64,000 nucleotides of DNA, taken from NCBI GenBank assembly GCA_020051175.1, contig JAGVJJ010000010.1, forward strand, positions 58,089 to 122,088, written 5' to 3'. Position 1 is the first letter of the stretch; every line of letters starts with the position of its first letter. Under the pieces are notes generated by a model. That model made no database searches, was not told the DNA's origin, and saw only the letters and a list, made by a program, of their open reading frames with translations. Source of the stretch: Bacteroidia bacterium. GTDB taxonomy: Bacteria; Bacteroidota; Bacteroidia; 2-12-FULL-35-15. The position numbers were made by a program, and so were the translations under genes. Below are positions 27,168-37,374 of the stretch, piece after piece.

Positions 27168-27415
27168 ATATGATAGTTCCGTACGGTGACGGACAATTGT
27201 CTTTTTATTCCCTTCGGATTTTATAGTTTAACAATCTGTTAAAATCCTGTAAATATTAAATCTGGTACACCTTTTTACAGGTATCCCATAACTGACAAAT
27301 TTAAGTTTTTTTATTGAGACCCTGCCATTATTACTTAAATAATAAGGACTGTTTTTTTATTTCGTCAATCTCATAAAATATTTAACCGATTAAAGCGTTT
27401 TAGGGCACATCTGTC

Positions 27416-27423
27416 TATATTTG
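27416..27423 (+). promoter_or_regulatory. Putative -7 element (TATATTTG) 5 bp upstream of start codon
   Basis: TATATTTG-CAACC-ATG. Confidence 0.4.
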
Positions 27424-27428
27424 CAACC

Positions 27429-28874
27429 ATGAAATTTACCACACAGCATTTTTTGCTATTCCTCTGTTTTTTTAGTGTTTTTGCAGCCTGCAGGAAAGAT
27501 GAGATTATAACAGATCGTGGAGCTAAACCAGGCTTTTCGACAGATTCCGTTCTTTTCGACACGGTTTTCACAACTGTAGGTTCTACCACACGACTTTTTA
27601 AGATTTACAATACAAACAGCCAGGCGCTGAATATTTCCCGTGCTTACCTGGCTACGGGCAGCACATCCCAGTTCAGGATGAATATTGATGGTGTTTCAGG
27701 CACTTCCATTGCCGATATAGAGATAATGGCTGGCGATAGTCTTTTTGTATTTGTACAGGTGACCGTGAACCCCACTAACCAGAATGCACCTTTGCTGATA
27801 CGTGATTCCATAGTGTTTGAAACCAATGGCAACAGTCAGCACGTAATGCTTACAGCCATTGGGCAGGATGTACATTTACACAAGCCTGACCACTTCCCGA
27901 CCAACGGTCTTCCCCCCTACTCTATTATTGACTGTAACACCATCTGGAGCAATGACAAACCACACCTGATTTTTGGTTATGCGGTAGTGGATGAAGGCTG
28001 TACACTAACCATTACTGCCGGAACACGGGTTCATTTGGGTGTAAGAGGTGTTTTATGGGTGTATGATGGTGGTACGCTGGTGGTCCAGGGTGCGAAAGAC
28101 AATGAAGTAGTATTCCAGGGCTCGAGATTAGAACCTGATTACCAGGACGTTCCGGGACAATGGGGGAAAATATGGCTTTCAGCAGGCAGCTTAAACAACA
28201 AAATTGACTGGGCCATTATTAAAAACGGAAGCATTGGAGTTCAGGCAGATACTTTAGGTGCTTCCACAAGCCCTACCCTGGTGATTAGTAATACAATAAT
28301 AAAGAATATGTCGGCAGCTGCCATATACGGCCAGGGAAGCTATATATATGGTTATAACTGCGTTTTTGCCAATTGCGGGCAGTATGCGGGGGCATTTACG
28401 ATTGGTGGCCGTTACCGGTTTGAGCACTGCACTTTCGCGAATTTTACCAATGGCAGTCGCTCCACTCCATTACTGGCACTTAATAATTACTATGTAGACA
28501 TAACAAATACGATACAAATACGTGACCTGGACAGCGCTTATTTTGGCAATTGCATTTTGTATGGTGATCTGGAGGAGGAAATTGGTTTGGATTCTTCCAC
28601 GTTTGGTGGGGTTTTCTCGTATAAGTTTGATCATTGTATAATTAAAACTGCTCTGAATACAAGTGATGCACTTCATTACGAGTTTGCGTATCCGAATGTA
28701 GACCCCGGATTTAAAGATATAAGCACCAATAACTATCGATTATATAGTGCCTCGTCATTTGCCGTTGATAAAGGTACCACAGATATATTTATCGGTACTG
28801 ATTTGGATTTTAAGCCCCGTCCGAACTCATCAACTACCTCATTACCCGATATAGGCGCTTACGAGTTTTATTAA
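27429..28874 (+). CDS. Lipoprotein with right-handed parallel beta-helix-like region
   Basis: 481 aa; lipobox FSVFAACRKDE; VVDEGCTLTITAGTRVHLGVRGVLWVYDGGTLVVQGAKDNEVVFQGSRLEP...GQWGKIWLS. Confidence 0.7.
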   Translation: MKFTTQHFLLFLCFFSVFAACRKDEIITDRGAKPGFSTDSVLFDTVFTTVGSTTRLFKIYNTNSQALNISRAYLATGSTSQFRMNIDGVSGTSIADIEIMAGDSLFVFVQVTVNPTNQNAPLLIRDSIVFETNGNSQHVMLTAIGQDVHLHKPDHFPTNGLPPYSIIDCNTIWSNDKPHLIFGYAVVDEGCTLTITAGTRVHLGVRGVLWVYDGGTLVVQGAKDNEVVFQGSRLEPDYQDVPGQWGKIWLSAGSLNNKIDWAIIKNGSIGVQADTLGASTSPTLVISNTIIKNMSAAAIYGQGSYIYGYNCVFANCGQYAGAFTIGGRYRFEHCTFANFTNGSRSTPLLALNNYYVDITNTIQIRDLDSAYFGNCILYGDLEEEIGLDSSTFGGVFSYKFDHCIIKTALNTSDALHYEFAYPNVDPGFKDISTNNYRLYSASSFAVDKGTTDIFIGTDLDFKPRPNSSTTSLPDIGAYEFY

Positions 28875-28924
28875 ACAAAGCGTATTGCGTATTTTTGATA
28901 TTCAAATTGATTTATTTTTGAACT

Positions 28925-29584
28925 ATGGAAGAAGAAAATACAAGCACCCTGCCCATTTTAACCCCTGTTGAAATACGTGTTTTAGGTGCGCTGATAGAAA
29001 AGGACAAGACAACTCCTGATTATTACCCAATGACCTTAAATGCCCTTACTGCGGCATGCAACCAGAAAACATCCCGCAACCCGGTGGTTCAATACGATGA
29101 AGAAACGGTGGTAATGGCTTTGAACTCGCTGAAGAAAGCGGGTTTTGTTTCAGTAGCCACGGGTGGGACCAGCCGCTCCGTGAAATATAAACATAATTTC
29201 ACATTGGTGTTTCCGCTCACAACGGCAGAAGTGGCCGTGCTTTGCCTGCTGTTCCTTCGCGGCCCCCTGACCGTGGGTGAAATCAATTCCAATTCCGGAC
29301 GACTGTATGAATTTGAATCACTGGAAGAAGTTCATGCTGTAATGGACAAACTTTCACAAGCCTCACCGGCATTGGTGAAACAGCTGGCAAGACGCCATGG
29401 GCAAAAAGAAGCACGGTATGCACATTTGCTGGGTGAGCTCATTGAAACAGAAGAGGAAGTATTACCCGAAGAGCCGGCACGTAAATCTGTAAACGAGCTG
29501 GAGGCCCGTGTGTGGGCGTTGGAGCAGGAACTGGCAGAAGTGAAGGATAAGCTGGAGAGATTGATGAAGGAGTTGATGGGGTGA
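28925..29584 (+). CDS. YceH family protein (DUF480)
   Basis: 219 aa; LTPVEIRVLGALIEKDKTTPDYYPMTLNALTAACNQKTSRNPVVQYDEETV. Confidence 0.92.
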   Translation: MEEENTSTLPILTPVEIRVLGALIEKDKTTPDYYPMTLNALTAACNQKTSRNPVVQYDEETVVMALNSLKKAGFVSVATGGTSRSVKYKHNFTLVFPLTTAEVAVLCLLFLRGPLTVGEINSNSGRLYEFESLEEVHAVMDKLSQASPALVKQLARRHGQKEARYAHLLGELIETEEEVLPEEPARKSVNELEARVWALEQELAEVKDKLERLMKELMG

Positions 29585-29733
29585 GGCAGGTAATGGATGG
29601 GTGGAATTTTGGAATAGTGGGTATTTTACTTGGTGCAAAATTTTTAAATAAAATATATACTCTTTCAAAATTATTGTTACTAAATCTATATTTTGCGTTA
29701 TAACAAAATAATTTACTCTAAAATAAGCCAACA

Positions 29734-30318
29734 ATGACAAAATCAATTCTAAAAGGTACCCTACTATTGGGAATAATAGTAATGCTATTATCATTTGACT
29801 TGCCTGCTGGCTGGTTCAATGCGGGTAGCAAACCTAAAAGCTATGAAATGGGCATAGATAAAGGAGCTGGAAAGGACGGAAAAAACGCAGCAACTATTAA
29901 ATCCGTTGAAAAAACAATTGATGGTTTTGGAACCTTGATGCAACAAAGTAAGCCAGACAAGTATTTAGGCAAACGAGTTAGAATGACAGGATATGTAAAA
30001 TCTGAAAATGTAACTAGTTGGGCAGGGCTTTGGCTGCGCGTTGACCAAGCTGGCTCGCGCCAATCCCTTTCATTTGATAATATGGGTAACAGACCCATTA
30101 AAGGTACAACAGGCTGGACAAAATATGAAATTGTACTCGATGTACCTGAAAATGCTTCACTTATTGCATATGGTGCATTGTTAGATGGGACAGGTCAAAT
30201 CTGGTTCGACAATATTACATTCGAAATAGTTGATCAAACTATTCCAACAACAGATTCGCAAAATAGCAAAAGCTCCGCTACACAAAACGAACCGACTAAT
30301 CTTGATTTTGAGAAATAA
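29734..30318 (+). CDS. Secreted protein with carbohydrate-binding-like beta-sandwich domain, unknown function
   Basis: 194 aa; signal peptide; GFGTLMQQSKPDKYLGKRVRMTGYVKSENVTSWAGLWLRVDQAG...WTKYEIVLDVPENASLIAYGALLDGTGQIWFDNITFEIV. Confidence 0.65.
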   Translation: MTKSILKGTLLLGIIVMLLSFDLPAGWFNAGSKPKSYEMGIDKGAGKDGKNAATIKSVEKTIDGFGTLMQQSKPDKYLGKRVRMTGYVKSENVTSWAGLWLRVDQAGSRQSLSFDNMGNRPIKGTTGWTKYEIVLDVPENASLIAYGALLDGTGQIWFDNITFEIVDQTIPTTDSQNSKSSATQNEPTNLDFEK

Positions 30319-30331
30319 GTATGAATTTTAA

Positions 30332-30490
30332 CCGAATGGAACGACAGTCCAAAATTCTTATATATGGAGCATAAAATTCCCTCTTGGATTGCAGATATCA
30401 AACACGCAACGGGCGATAGTACTTCGTGAAATTCTAAATCTTGATAGTGAAGTTAGCCAACTTTTAAAACTTTCAGTAATTGCACGCTGA
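30332..30490 (+). pseudogene. Possible gene remnant: 52-codon open frame without a good start
   Basis: Frame reads PNGTTVQNSYIWSIKFPLGLQISNTQRAIVLREILNLDSEVSQLLKLSVIAR*; no ATG in frame. Confidence 0.25.
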
Positions 30491-30571
30491 AAATTTTAAT
30501 TATAAAAAGATGTTTTCCGCTAGTTTGCTTGTGCCGTCATATCGTTATTCCGATTAAAACAATAAATAATT

Positions 30572-30952
30572 ATGACACAAGAACAAAAAATATTACCCAA
30601 ATGGATACTCATCGTATCAGGAATTTTTGCATTACTGGAACTTATGGTGAGTGTTCAATTGTGCATTGCACCGGAATCTGTTTTAGAAAATGTTGATTTA
30701 AGCGCAAAAGGGGTTATTTATATAGTTTATATGTGGGCTGCACGGCAATTTGCACTCGGATTTATACTGGCTTTTGCCACATTCAAGAAATCAGTCACGA
30801 TGCTGACCATTGCGTATATCTTTTTTTTTGTAATGTTTGTAGGCGATTTTGTTATTGGAATTGTGCAAAAGGAGAATGCACTTATTATTAGTTCTATCGT
30901 AATGTGTGTTATTGCTTCGGGGTTGATTTATTTGTTGAATAAGAGGAAGTAA
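30572..30952 (+). CDS. Hypothetical four-TM membrane protein
   Basis: 126 aa; four hydrophobic segments; ATG start and clear stop. Confidence 0.65.
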   Translation: MTQEQKILPKWILIVSGIFALLELMVSVQLCIAPESVLENVDLSAKGVIYIVYMWAARQFALGFILAFATFKKSVTMLTIAYIFFFVMFVGDFVIGIVQKENALIISSIVMCVIASGLIYLLNKRK

Positions 30953-30995
30953 GGGTTACAACATCAAGTTTATCAATTGATATTTAGTTCGTTAA

Positions 30996-31460
30996 ATGAA
31001 TAAATTAATTTTAAAAATCAGACTTTCTGTACTAATTACGACTCTTTTAATATTTTATTTCTGTTCTTATACAAAAGCACAAGCGAGTTGTGGACTTAAT
31101 CCGAAAACCATACCAAAACACGGACAAGACGGTAAAATTATCGAATACAAACAAACAGCAATAATGGACACAACCACCTGCGTTATCAAAGGACAAATTT
31201 TAAGTCTGACAAATGATACATTAGGTTATGCTACAATTCAAATTAAAAGCTTCTTGAATGAGTATAAAATAGTCAGTGATTTTGAGGGGAAGTTTAAATT
31301 CAATCATATTTCACCAGGAATTTATGAACTGACTGTTAACTATGTTGGTTACAGACCATTGTTAAAAAACAATTTACAATTGAGTTCCGGAGAAGTTCGT
31401 GAACTTAAAATTGGAATGGGGTATATTGGGCAAGATGACCTAAAACAAATAAAAAAATGA
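30996..31460 (+). CDS. Secreted carboxypeptidase-regulatory-like domain protein
   Basis: 154 aa; signal segment; VIKGQILSLTNDTLGYATIQIKSFLNEYKIVSDFEGKFKFNHISPGIYELTVNYVGYRPL. Confidence 0.78.
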   Translation: MNKLILKIRLSVLITTLLIFYFCSYTKAQASCGLNPKTIPKHGQDGKIIEYKQTAIMDTTTCVIKGQILSLTNDTLGYATIQIKSFLNEYKIVSDFEGKFKFNHISPGIYELTVNYVGYRPLLKNNLQLSSGEVRELKIGMGYIGQDDLKQIKK

Positions 31461-32089
31461 CCGAAGACCTAAAAATATTTCTCCAAAAATTAACCAGCGA
31501 CTTCTCCCCCATTGTTGAACAAGCTACAAAGTATGCTGATAAAGACAGTAGAATCAGAGAAGATGGAACGGCAGAAATATTCAGACGCCCGTGGGTAGCT
31601 TCACAAAATTATGGTCTTTGGTTATTTGCTCCTGCAAATGAATTTTTGATCTACAAATTTGTTGAGCAAACTGCAGTTCCAATACCTGAAATTTACAGAG
31701 CTTTGTTATTAAAGATGAATGGTTGTCATATTTATGAATTGTCACTTTTCGGTCTCCCTCCTTCTCTTTATATATATGGAGTTTTGGACCGTTCAAGCAT
31801 TCAGCAATATGACTTGGGGACTGCAAATAGGAATTGGGTAAAAGAATACAACACTGGACCAGGTTTATTCCACATTGGCAGTCGCTCCTATTCATACTCT
31901 GAGAATATAGGTTATTTTATTAAAGAGAATAAGATTTTATCTATAAGAAAAAATGGAAAAATCTTAAAAGAATGGAACAGTGTGTTTGAATTTCTAAAGG
32001 AGGAAATTGGTACATCTGAGAAACAAATGTTGAAAGAAGCTCCTGAGGATATTAAAATATTAGGTGATGCCCCATCCAATCCAAAATAA
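31457..32089 (+). CDS. SMI1/KNR4 (SUKH)-like protein
   Basis: 210 aa; AVPIPEIYRALLLKMNGCHIYELSLFGLPPSLY...FHIGSRSYSYSENIGYFIKENKILSIRKNGKILKEWNSVFEFLKEEI; start overlaps preceding stop (ATGA). Confidence 0.6.
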   Translation: MTEDLKIFLQKLTSDFSPIVEQATKYADKDSRIREDGTAEIFRRPWVASQNYGLWLFAPANEFLIYKFVEQTAVPIPEIYRALLLKMNGCHIYELSLFGLPPSLYIYGVLDRSSIQQYDLGTANRNWVKEYNTGPGLFHIGSRSYSYSENIGYFIKENKILSIRKNGKILKEWNSVFEFLKEEIGTSEKQMLKEAPEDIKILGDAPSNPK

Positions 32090-32228
32090 AATCCTTCAAT
32101 GGGGTTTACCCCGCTTCGTGAATTATTCCTGTTATGGTTGACACTTTTAACTATTACCTAATTAAAAATGCTAAAAGCTACTATGGCCGGGCGGAATGAT
32201 ACCAGAGATGTAACTACACAATGTTTAT

Positions 32229-32268
32229 AAAACACAAAAGAGGAAATTTCTTTCCTCTTTTGTGTTTT
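32229..32268. terminator. Bidirectional terminator hairpin
   Basis: AAAACACAAAAGAGGAAA-TTTC-TTTCCTCTTTTGTGTTTT, 18-bp perfect stem between convergent genes. Confidence 0.85.
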
Positions 32269-32287
32269 AAACCAGGGCAATTATCGT

Positions 32288-33463
32288 TTAGTTTCCGGAT
32301 GTTTTTACAAAGAAACCATAAAGTCTTCTACCGTTCATTTCATTGATTGGACGGTCACCCATAGGAAGGTAACCAGTAGCATTTCTGTAGGACACAAAAA
32401 CGTATGGTGGCGTATTTTGAGTTTTTGTTACAATCATGTTATGAGAAATAGTGGCCGGGCTTAAGCCATTGCCCAATTCAACAATATCACCTTTCTGAAC
32501 CTGCTTAACTGTGTTGTAAAAGGCTGTCCATTGCGCTGCCGTAGCATTAACTGCCGGCACAAGAAGGTTCGTAAATTTAACCGTAACACGGTTGTTCCCA
32601 TTTACACCTGCATACTGACCAGTATTGCTGATGAACTGGTAAAATGCGTTGGCACCTGCCCATGATGGACTACGTTTGTAGGTCGACATGTTATTTCCGG
32701 ACGCGCCATTTGCAAGGAAAAACCAGTTGTTGGTGTGTTTCCAACCACCCTGGCGAAGGCAGCGTGAAGTAAAGTTGGTGCAATCGCCACCCCAGTTTGT
32801 GTAATCGGTGTAGTTGCTGATGTTTGAAACCACGTTCCAGTGAGCTGATGCAAAAGAAGCAGCTGTAAGTCCTGAATAGGTATAAGCAGCTACATCTTTA
32901 TTAAAGTTAGGTGTTTCATCGTTTTGATAAGGCGCAATTCCGGGATTGTAGTTTTCATCCCAGGTTTGCTCCTGGTTTACAATCACCCATCCCTGCTCTT
33001 TTTTAGTTACAGTAAAGTTGTAAAGCTCATAACCGGCAGGACTGATGGCCTCACCTGTATGCTCATCAGTACCATTGGTAGTATAAGTAAAAAATAAACC
33101 AGCACGGAAAGAAACAACATCTCCTTCGGCTTTATAAGTAGCGTAATCAATATCTGCATTTACAGAAAAACCTGTAAACCTAAGCTCAGTTGTAGCGCGC
33201 AATGTATTTAAATCATTGATTTCTGCGATGCATTGCTCAGCAGCCGATGGCGTTGAGAAAAATGAATTTATCCGTGAAACAGATGGTTTGGTTTCAACCA
33301 GCAGCTGGTATTTACTTTCAAAATAATCCTGTACAAAATTATCCAGTTCTTTTCTTACTGATTGGTCAGCAGTGTTTGGAACCAATGCAGATTCCTTTTT
33401 ACAACTCCAAAGCAGTGACACACAAATAACAGCAACAAGGCTTAATTTGATTTTAAAATTCAT
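32288..33463 (-). CDS. Lipoprotein with putative amidase domain (Amidase_6-like)
   Basis: 391 aa; lipobox SLLWSCKKES; DYTNWGGDCTNFTSRCLRQGGWKHTNNWFF and QVQKGDIVELGNG...SHNMIVTK (Cys/His pair). Confidence 0.8.
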   Translation of the reverse strand: MNFKIKLSLVAVICVSLLWSCKKESALVPNTADQSVRKELDNFVQDYFESKYQLLVETKPSVSRINSFFSTPSAAEQCIAEINDLNTLRATTELRFTGFSVNADIDYATYKAEGDVVSFRAGLFFTYTTNGTDEHTGEAISPAGYELYNFTVTKKEQGWVIVNQEQTWDENYNPGIAPYQNDETPNFNKDVAAYTYSGLTAASFASAHWNVVSNISNYTDYTNWGGDCTNFTSRCLRQGGWKHTNNWFFLANGASGNNMSTYKRSPSWAGANAFYQFISNTGQYAGVNGNNRVTVKFTNLLVPAVNATAAQWTAFYNTVKQVQKGDIVELGNGLSPATISHNMIVTKTQNTPPYVFVSYRNATGYLPMGDRPINEMNGRRLYGFFVKTSGN

Positions 33464-33903
33464 ATTTAGTTAACAAAATTGTTTTGGGCCTACTCTTTTG
33501 CAGCTTTTCGGCTTTCGCTGTTGCGATTAAAATCAGGAGTGAACAGGACAAATACATGAATTATTTCCGATTGGTTCAGAAATCATGTATTGAACAGCAA
33601 AAGAAGAGTTGAAAGAAGTATAGCAGGAATTGCTATTAAGTTGGTGTAAGTTTGCTTTCATTCTTTAGCGGTTTCGGAACAATTTGTTTTGCAAATTATC
33701 CCTGTAGGGTGTTCACTAATTTTTTTATTGCGCTGCAAAAGTACATCATTTTAAAGCGAAAAGCAAGCGTTTTTTATTCACATCCGGAGTTTGTACCTCT
33801 AGAATCACTTGCTCTATCATTGTATTTAACTGATAACCAAAAAGTTGTATTGAATCGCTAAAAGATAAAGGTTGTCTAAAGAAACGGTTACATATAGAGA
33901 GAA

Positions 33904-35058
33904 TTACCGCATATAGTTTTTATTCAATAACTCACACAAGCGCCTGATTTCCAAATCAGTATTGAAAGAATGAATACAAATTCTCAACCGTTCTTTACCT
34001 TTTGGCACTGTGGGACTTAAGATGGGCCTTACATCAAAACCTGCCTGCCGCAATGCCAGGGCAAGCTTTTTAACATTTTCGTTTCCACTAACCACAATAC
34101 ATTGAATGGCGCTATTGCTGTCAATCAGATGTGCTTTTACGGTTTCGGAAAGAAGGCTTTTGAAGAGCCCAATTGCCCGGTGCAGTTCCAGAAGGGTGTT
34201 ATGGCTGTTTTCAAGAAATTGATATGCCTGATTTATAGCCACAAGACTTTTTACAGGCAATGCAGTTGTATAAATAAAAGCACGTGAAAAGTTGATCAAA
34301 TAACTGCGGAGCAATTCACTTCCCAGCACTGCAGCGCCATGACAGCCAAGGGCTTTTCCAAAGGTATGAATTCTGGCAAACACCTCTTTTTCAATCTGCA
34401 GCTGCTGCACCACTCCTCTGCCCTGGTTTGTGCTAACACCGGTGGCATGTGCCTCGTCAACTATTAAATTTGCATTGTATTTGCGGCACAGAGCCGCTAT
34501 CTGCTTCAAAGGCGCTGTATCGCCATCCATGGAGTAAATGCTCTCTACTGCTACATAAACCAGCCCCTGGGCCACCTTCAGGCGCTCTTCCAGGTGTACG
34601 GTATCACTGTGCCTGAACATAAAGGCTGTAGCATGCGACATACGTATTCCATCGTGAACCGATGCATGGATGAGCTCATCGTAAATAATGGTGGTATCTT
34701 TTTGCCCGATTGCGGAAAAAAGCCCCACATTGGCATCGTATCCGGAATTGTATATCAATCCGGCATCTGCATGGTGGAAAGCAGCTATTTTTTTCTCCAG
34801 CTCCTCGGCATAAGCAGAATTTCCTGCCAGCAGGCGCGAACCAGTAGAGCCGGCAAGGTTCAAAACCTCATTTTTTTCTGAAATGGATGCAATTTCCGTC
34901 TCAGTAGCATTGAGCAATGCTTTGTTACGTGCGAACCCTAAGTAATCGTTGCTGCAGAAGTCAACCAGCTCGTTATTTATAACTAGTTTACGCAATGCAT
35001 TTTGTTCCTCGCGTTTGCGTAATGAACCGGATAGAAACTGATCAGCAGAGAACGACAT
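33904..35058 (-). CDS. bioF: 8-amino-7-oxononanoate synthase family PLP enzyme
   Basis: 384 aa; LVDFCSNDYLGFARNKALL, GSTGSRLLAGNSAYAEELEKKIAAFHHADAGLIYNSGYDANVG, LIVDEAHATGVSTNQGRGV, HTFGKALGCHGAAVLG. Confidence 0.9.
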   Translation of the reverse strand: MSFSADQFLSGSLRKREEQNALRKLVINNELVDFCSNDYLGFARNKALLNATETEIASISEKNEVLNLAGSTGSRLLAGNSAYAEELEKKIAAFHHADAGLIYNSGYDANVGLFSAIGQKDTTIIYDELIHASVHDGIRMSHATAFMFRHSDTVHLEERLKVAQGLVYVAVESIYSMDGDTAPLKQIAALCRKYNANLIVDEAHATGVSTNQGRGVVQQLQIEKEVFARIHTFGKALGCHGAAVLGSELLRSYLINFSRAFIYTTALPVKSLVAINQAYQFLENSHNTLLELHRAIGLFKSLLSETVKAHLIDSNSAIQCIVVSGNENVKKLALALRQAGFDVRPILSPTVPKGKERLRICIHSFNTDLEIRRLCELLNKNYMR

Positions 35059-35108
35059 GGCAGCCCGGCTATTCCGTTCCCAAAATGAAAAGAATAGCTG
35101 TTATAAAA

Positions 35109-36125
35109 TTATGCAAGATTGGTTTGTGCTGCTACCTCTTTTTTAGCAGCATTTGCCGGTTTCCCATTTTTAAATGCTTCGCGCGGTTTTAAGCCAAACA
35201 GTTTAAACATTTCCATATCCTCATTAAAATCAGGGTTAGGAGTTGTTAACAGCTTATCGCCTGCAAATATGGAGTTAGCGCCTGCAAGGAAGCACAATGC
35301 CTGTCCTTCGAGGCTCATTTGAGTACGGCCGGCAGAAAGCCGCACTACTGTCTGAGGTATAACAATACGTGTAGTTGCAATCATGCGCACCATGTCCCAG
35401 ATAGGTACAAGGGGCTGCTCTTCAAGCGGAGTGCCTGCAACCGGTACCAGTGCATTGATTGGCACAGATTCCGGATGAACCTCCATAGAAGAAAGCGTTT
35501 GCAGCATTTTTACCCTGTCTTCAACCGTTTCCCCAAGGCCGATAATGCCACCGGAACATACTGATACTTTGGCTTTACGCACATTTTTTATAGTGTTTAA
35601 ACGGTCGTCATACGTACGGGTAGTAATGATCTTTTTATAACTTTCCTCTGAAGTATCCAGGTTGTGATTGTATGCGTACAGGCCAGCATCAGCAAGCTTC
35701 TGGGCCTGTTCTTCGGTAAGCATCCCAAGGGTACAGCACACTTCCATTCCTTTTTCATTCACACCTTTCACCATTTCCAGAACGCGGTCAAAATCGCGGT
35801 TGTCCCTTACCTCGCGCCATGCAGCACCCATGCACAAACGGGATGCCCCGCCTGCTTTTGCTTTGTCGGCCGCTTCCATTACCTGGTTTACGGTCATCAG
35901 TTTATGAACCTCAATACCAGTATTATAGCGTGCTGCCTGAGGACAGTAGCTGCAATCTTCAACACAACCACCTGTTTTAATGGATAAAAGTGAGCTTACC
36001 TGCACCTCATTGGCATCGTTGAATTCACGGTGTACCTGCTGAGCGCGGTAAACAAGGTCAAACAAAGGGGTATTGTATATATCAAGAATTTCTTCCTGTG
36101 TCCAATTGTGGCGTACTGCTGTCAT
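35109..36125 (-). CDS. bioB: Biotin synthase BioB
   Basis: [70 protein letters not shown] (CxxxCxxC radical SAM). Confidence 0.95.
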   Translation of the reverse strand: MTAVRHNWTQEEILDIYNTPLFDLVYRAQQVHREFNDANEVQVSSLLSIKTGGCVEDCSYCPQAARYNTGIEVHKLMTVNQVMEAADKAKAGGASRLCMGAAWREVRDNRDFDRVLEMVKGVNEKGMEVCCTLGMLTEEQAQKLADAGLYAYNHNLDTSEESYKKIITTRTYDDRLNTIKNVRKAKVSVCSGGIIGLGETVEDRVKMLQTLSSMEVHPESVPINALVPVAGTPLEEQPLVPIWDMVRMIATTRIVIPQTVVRLSAGRTQMSLEGQALCFLAGANSIFAGDKLLTTPNPDFNEDMEMFKLFGLKPREAFKNGKPANAAKKEVAAQTNLA

Positions 36126-36151
36126 AAACGTTCTGTTTTTGGATTGAACTG

Positions 36152-36159
36152 CAAATATA
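36152..36159 (-). promoter_or_regulatory. Putative -7 element (TATATTTG) for the bioB-bioF operon
   Basis: CAAATATA on plus = TATATTTG on minus, 26 bp upstream of the bioB start. Confidence 0.4.
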
Positions 36160-36372
36160 AAAAATATTGTTGACCCGGAGCGCTTTTTGAATACCTGAAA
36201 AGGAGCTTTATATGTCATAAAACTCTTCCATTTACCCAAACAAGGGCGTTGGTTTTTCACCTATCAAAAAACGGGTGTCACCGAAAAATAAGGGAGTATG
36301 CGGCAGTGCGGACATAGCTTTGCACGGAATGAAAAGGTAATAGACATCATTTAACTGTTAATAAATAAAAAC

Positions 36373-36627
36373 ATGGACACGAAAAGTAAAATGATATTGG
36401 GATTCCTGGCAGGAGCTGCTGCAGGAGCAATAATTGGTGTGTTGATGGCACCGGACAAAGGAACTGAAACACGCAAAAAAATTGTTGAATCAGGAGCGGA
36501 TCTTACGGATGAGTGGAAAGAGAAGTTTGACACCTTTCTTGCTGGTTTGAACGAGAAAATAAAACCGGTGAAAGAAGAATGGCTTGAAAGAGAGAAGTCG
36601 GGAAGCAAAGAAATACATAACGTTTAA
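36373..36627 (+). CDS. YtxH domain-containing protein
   Basis: 84 aa; MILGFLAGAAAGAIIGVLMAPDKGTETRKKIVESGADL. Confidence 0.88.
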   Translation: MDTKSKMILGFLAGAAAGAIIGVLMAPDKGTETRKKIVESGADLTDEWKEKFDTFLAGLNEKIKPVKEEWLEREKSGSKEIHNV

Positions 36628-36651
36628 ATAATACCTGTAGAGTAAAGTACA

Positions 36652-36909
36652 ATGAAAGCTAACCTGGGACAGATAGACAAAACTTTGAGAATAATAATTT
36701 CACTGGGACTTATGTTGCTGCTTGCTACAACTACGCTTACCCTCACTTTGGCTGTAGCAGCAAGCTTAACAGCTGTTTACCTTTTAGTTTCAAGTGCACT
36801 TGGCAATTGCCTGCTGTACGGTTTAACCGGAATAAACACAAAGAAAAACTTAAACGATAAGGCTCAGAATTATTACATGAATCAAAAGCATTATCACTGG
36901 AACAACTAA
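36652..36909 (+). CDS. DUF2892 / YgaP-like membrane protein
   Basis: 85 aa; MKANLGQIDKTLRIIISLGLMLLL...LGNCLLYGLTGINTKKN. Confidence 0.8.
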   Translation: MKANLGQIDKTLRIIISLGLMLLLATTTLTLTLAVAASLTAVYLLVSSALGNCLLYGLTGINTKKNLNDKAQNYYMNQKHYHWNN

Positions 36910-36931
36910 CCAAGAACAAAAATATATTGCT

Positions 36932-37351
36932 ATGAAATCAAATTCCTTATTTCTTTTTTTAATAAGCTCCCTGCTGGTGCTCAATTCCTGTAAAAAAGAA
37001 GCAGGTGAAGGCGGTACATCCCATATCCAGGGAAGAGTGTACGCAAAATATTACAATAAGAATTTTTCCACTATGTCTGCTGCAGGCTATGCACCGGATA
37101 TAGATGTATATATCATTTACGGTGATGAGCACAGCTACGGTGAGCGTGTTCGCACTTCCTACGATGGTGCTTTTGAGTTTAAATACCTGCAAAAAGGCAA
37201 ATACAAAGTTTTCGCTTATTCCAAAGATTCAACAGGAGCTTACACTAATCATGTAAACCAATATGCTCCAGACATTGCAATTTTAAAAGAAGTGGAAATC
37301 ACAAAGAACAAGCAAACCATAGAGTTGGAAGATATACAGATTGTTCAGTAA
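36932..37351 (+). CDS. Lipoprotein, carboxypeptidase-regulatory/transthyretin-like
   Basis: 139 aa; lipobox LLVLNSCKKEA; SYDGAFEFKYLQKGKYKVFAYSKD. Confidence 0.65.
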   Translation: MKSNSLFLFLISSLLVLNSCKKEAGEGGTSHIQGRVYAKYYNKNFSTMSAAGYAPDIDVYIIYGDEHSYGERVRTSYDGAFEFKYLQKGKYKVFAYSKDSTGAYTNHVNQYAPDIAILKEVEITKNKQTIELEDIQIVQ

Positions 37352-37374
37352 TCAAACGCTATAAATTATTTGTT

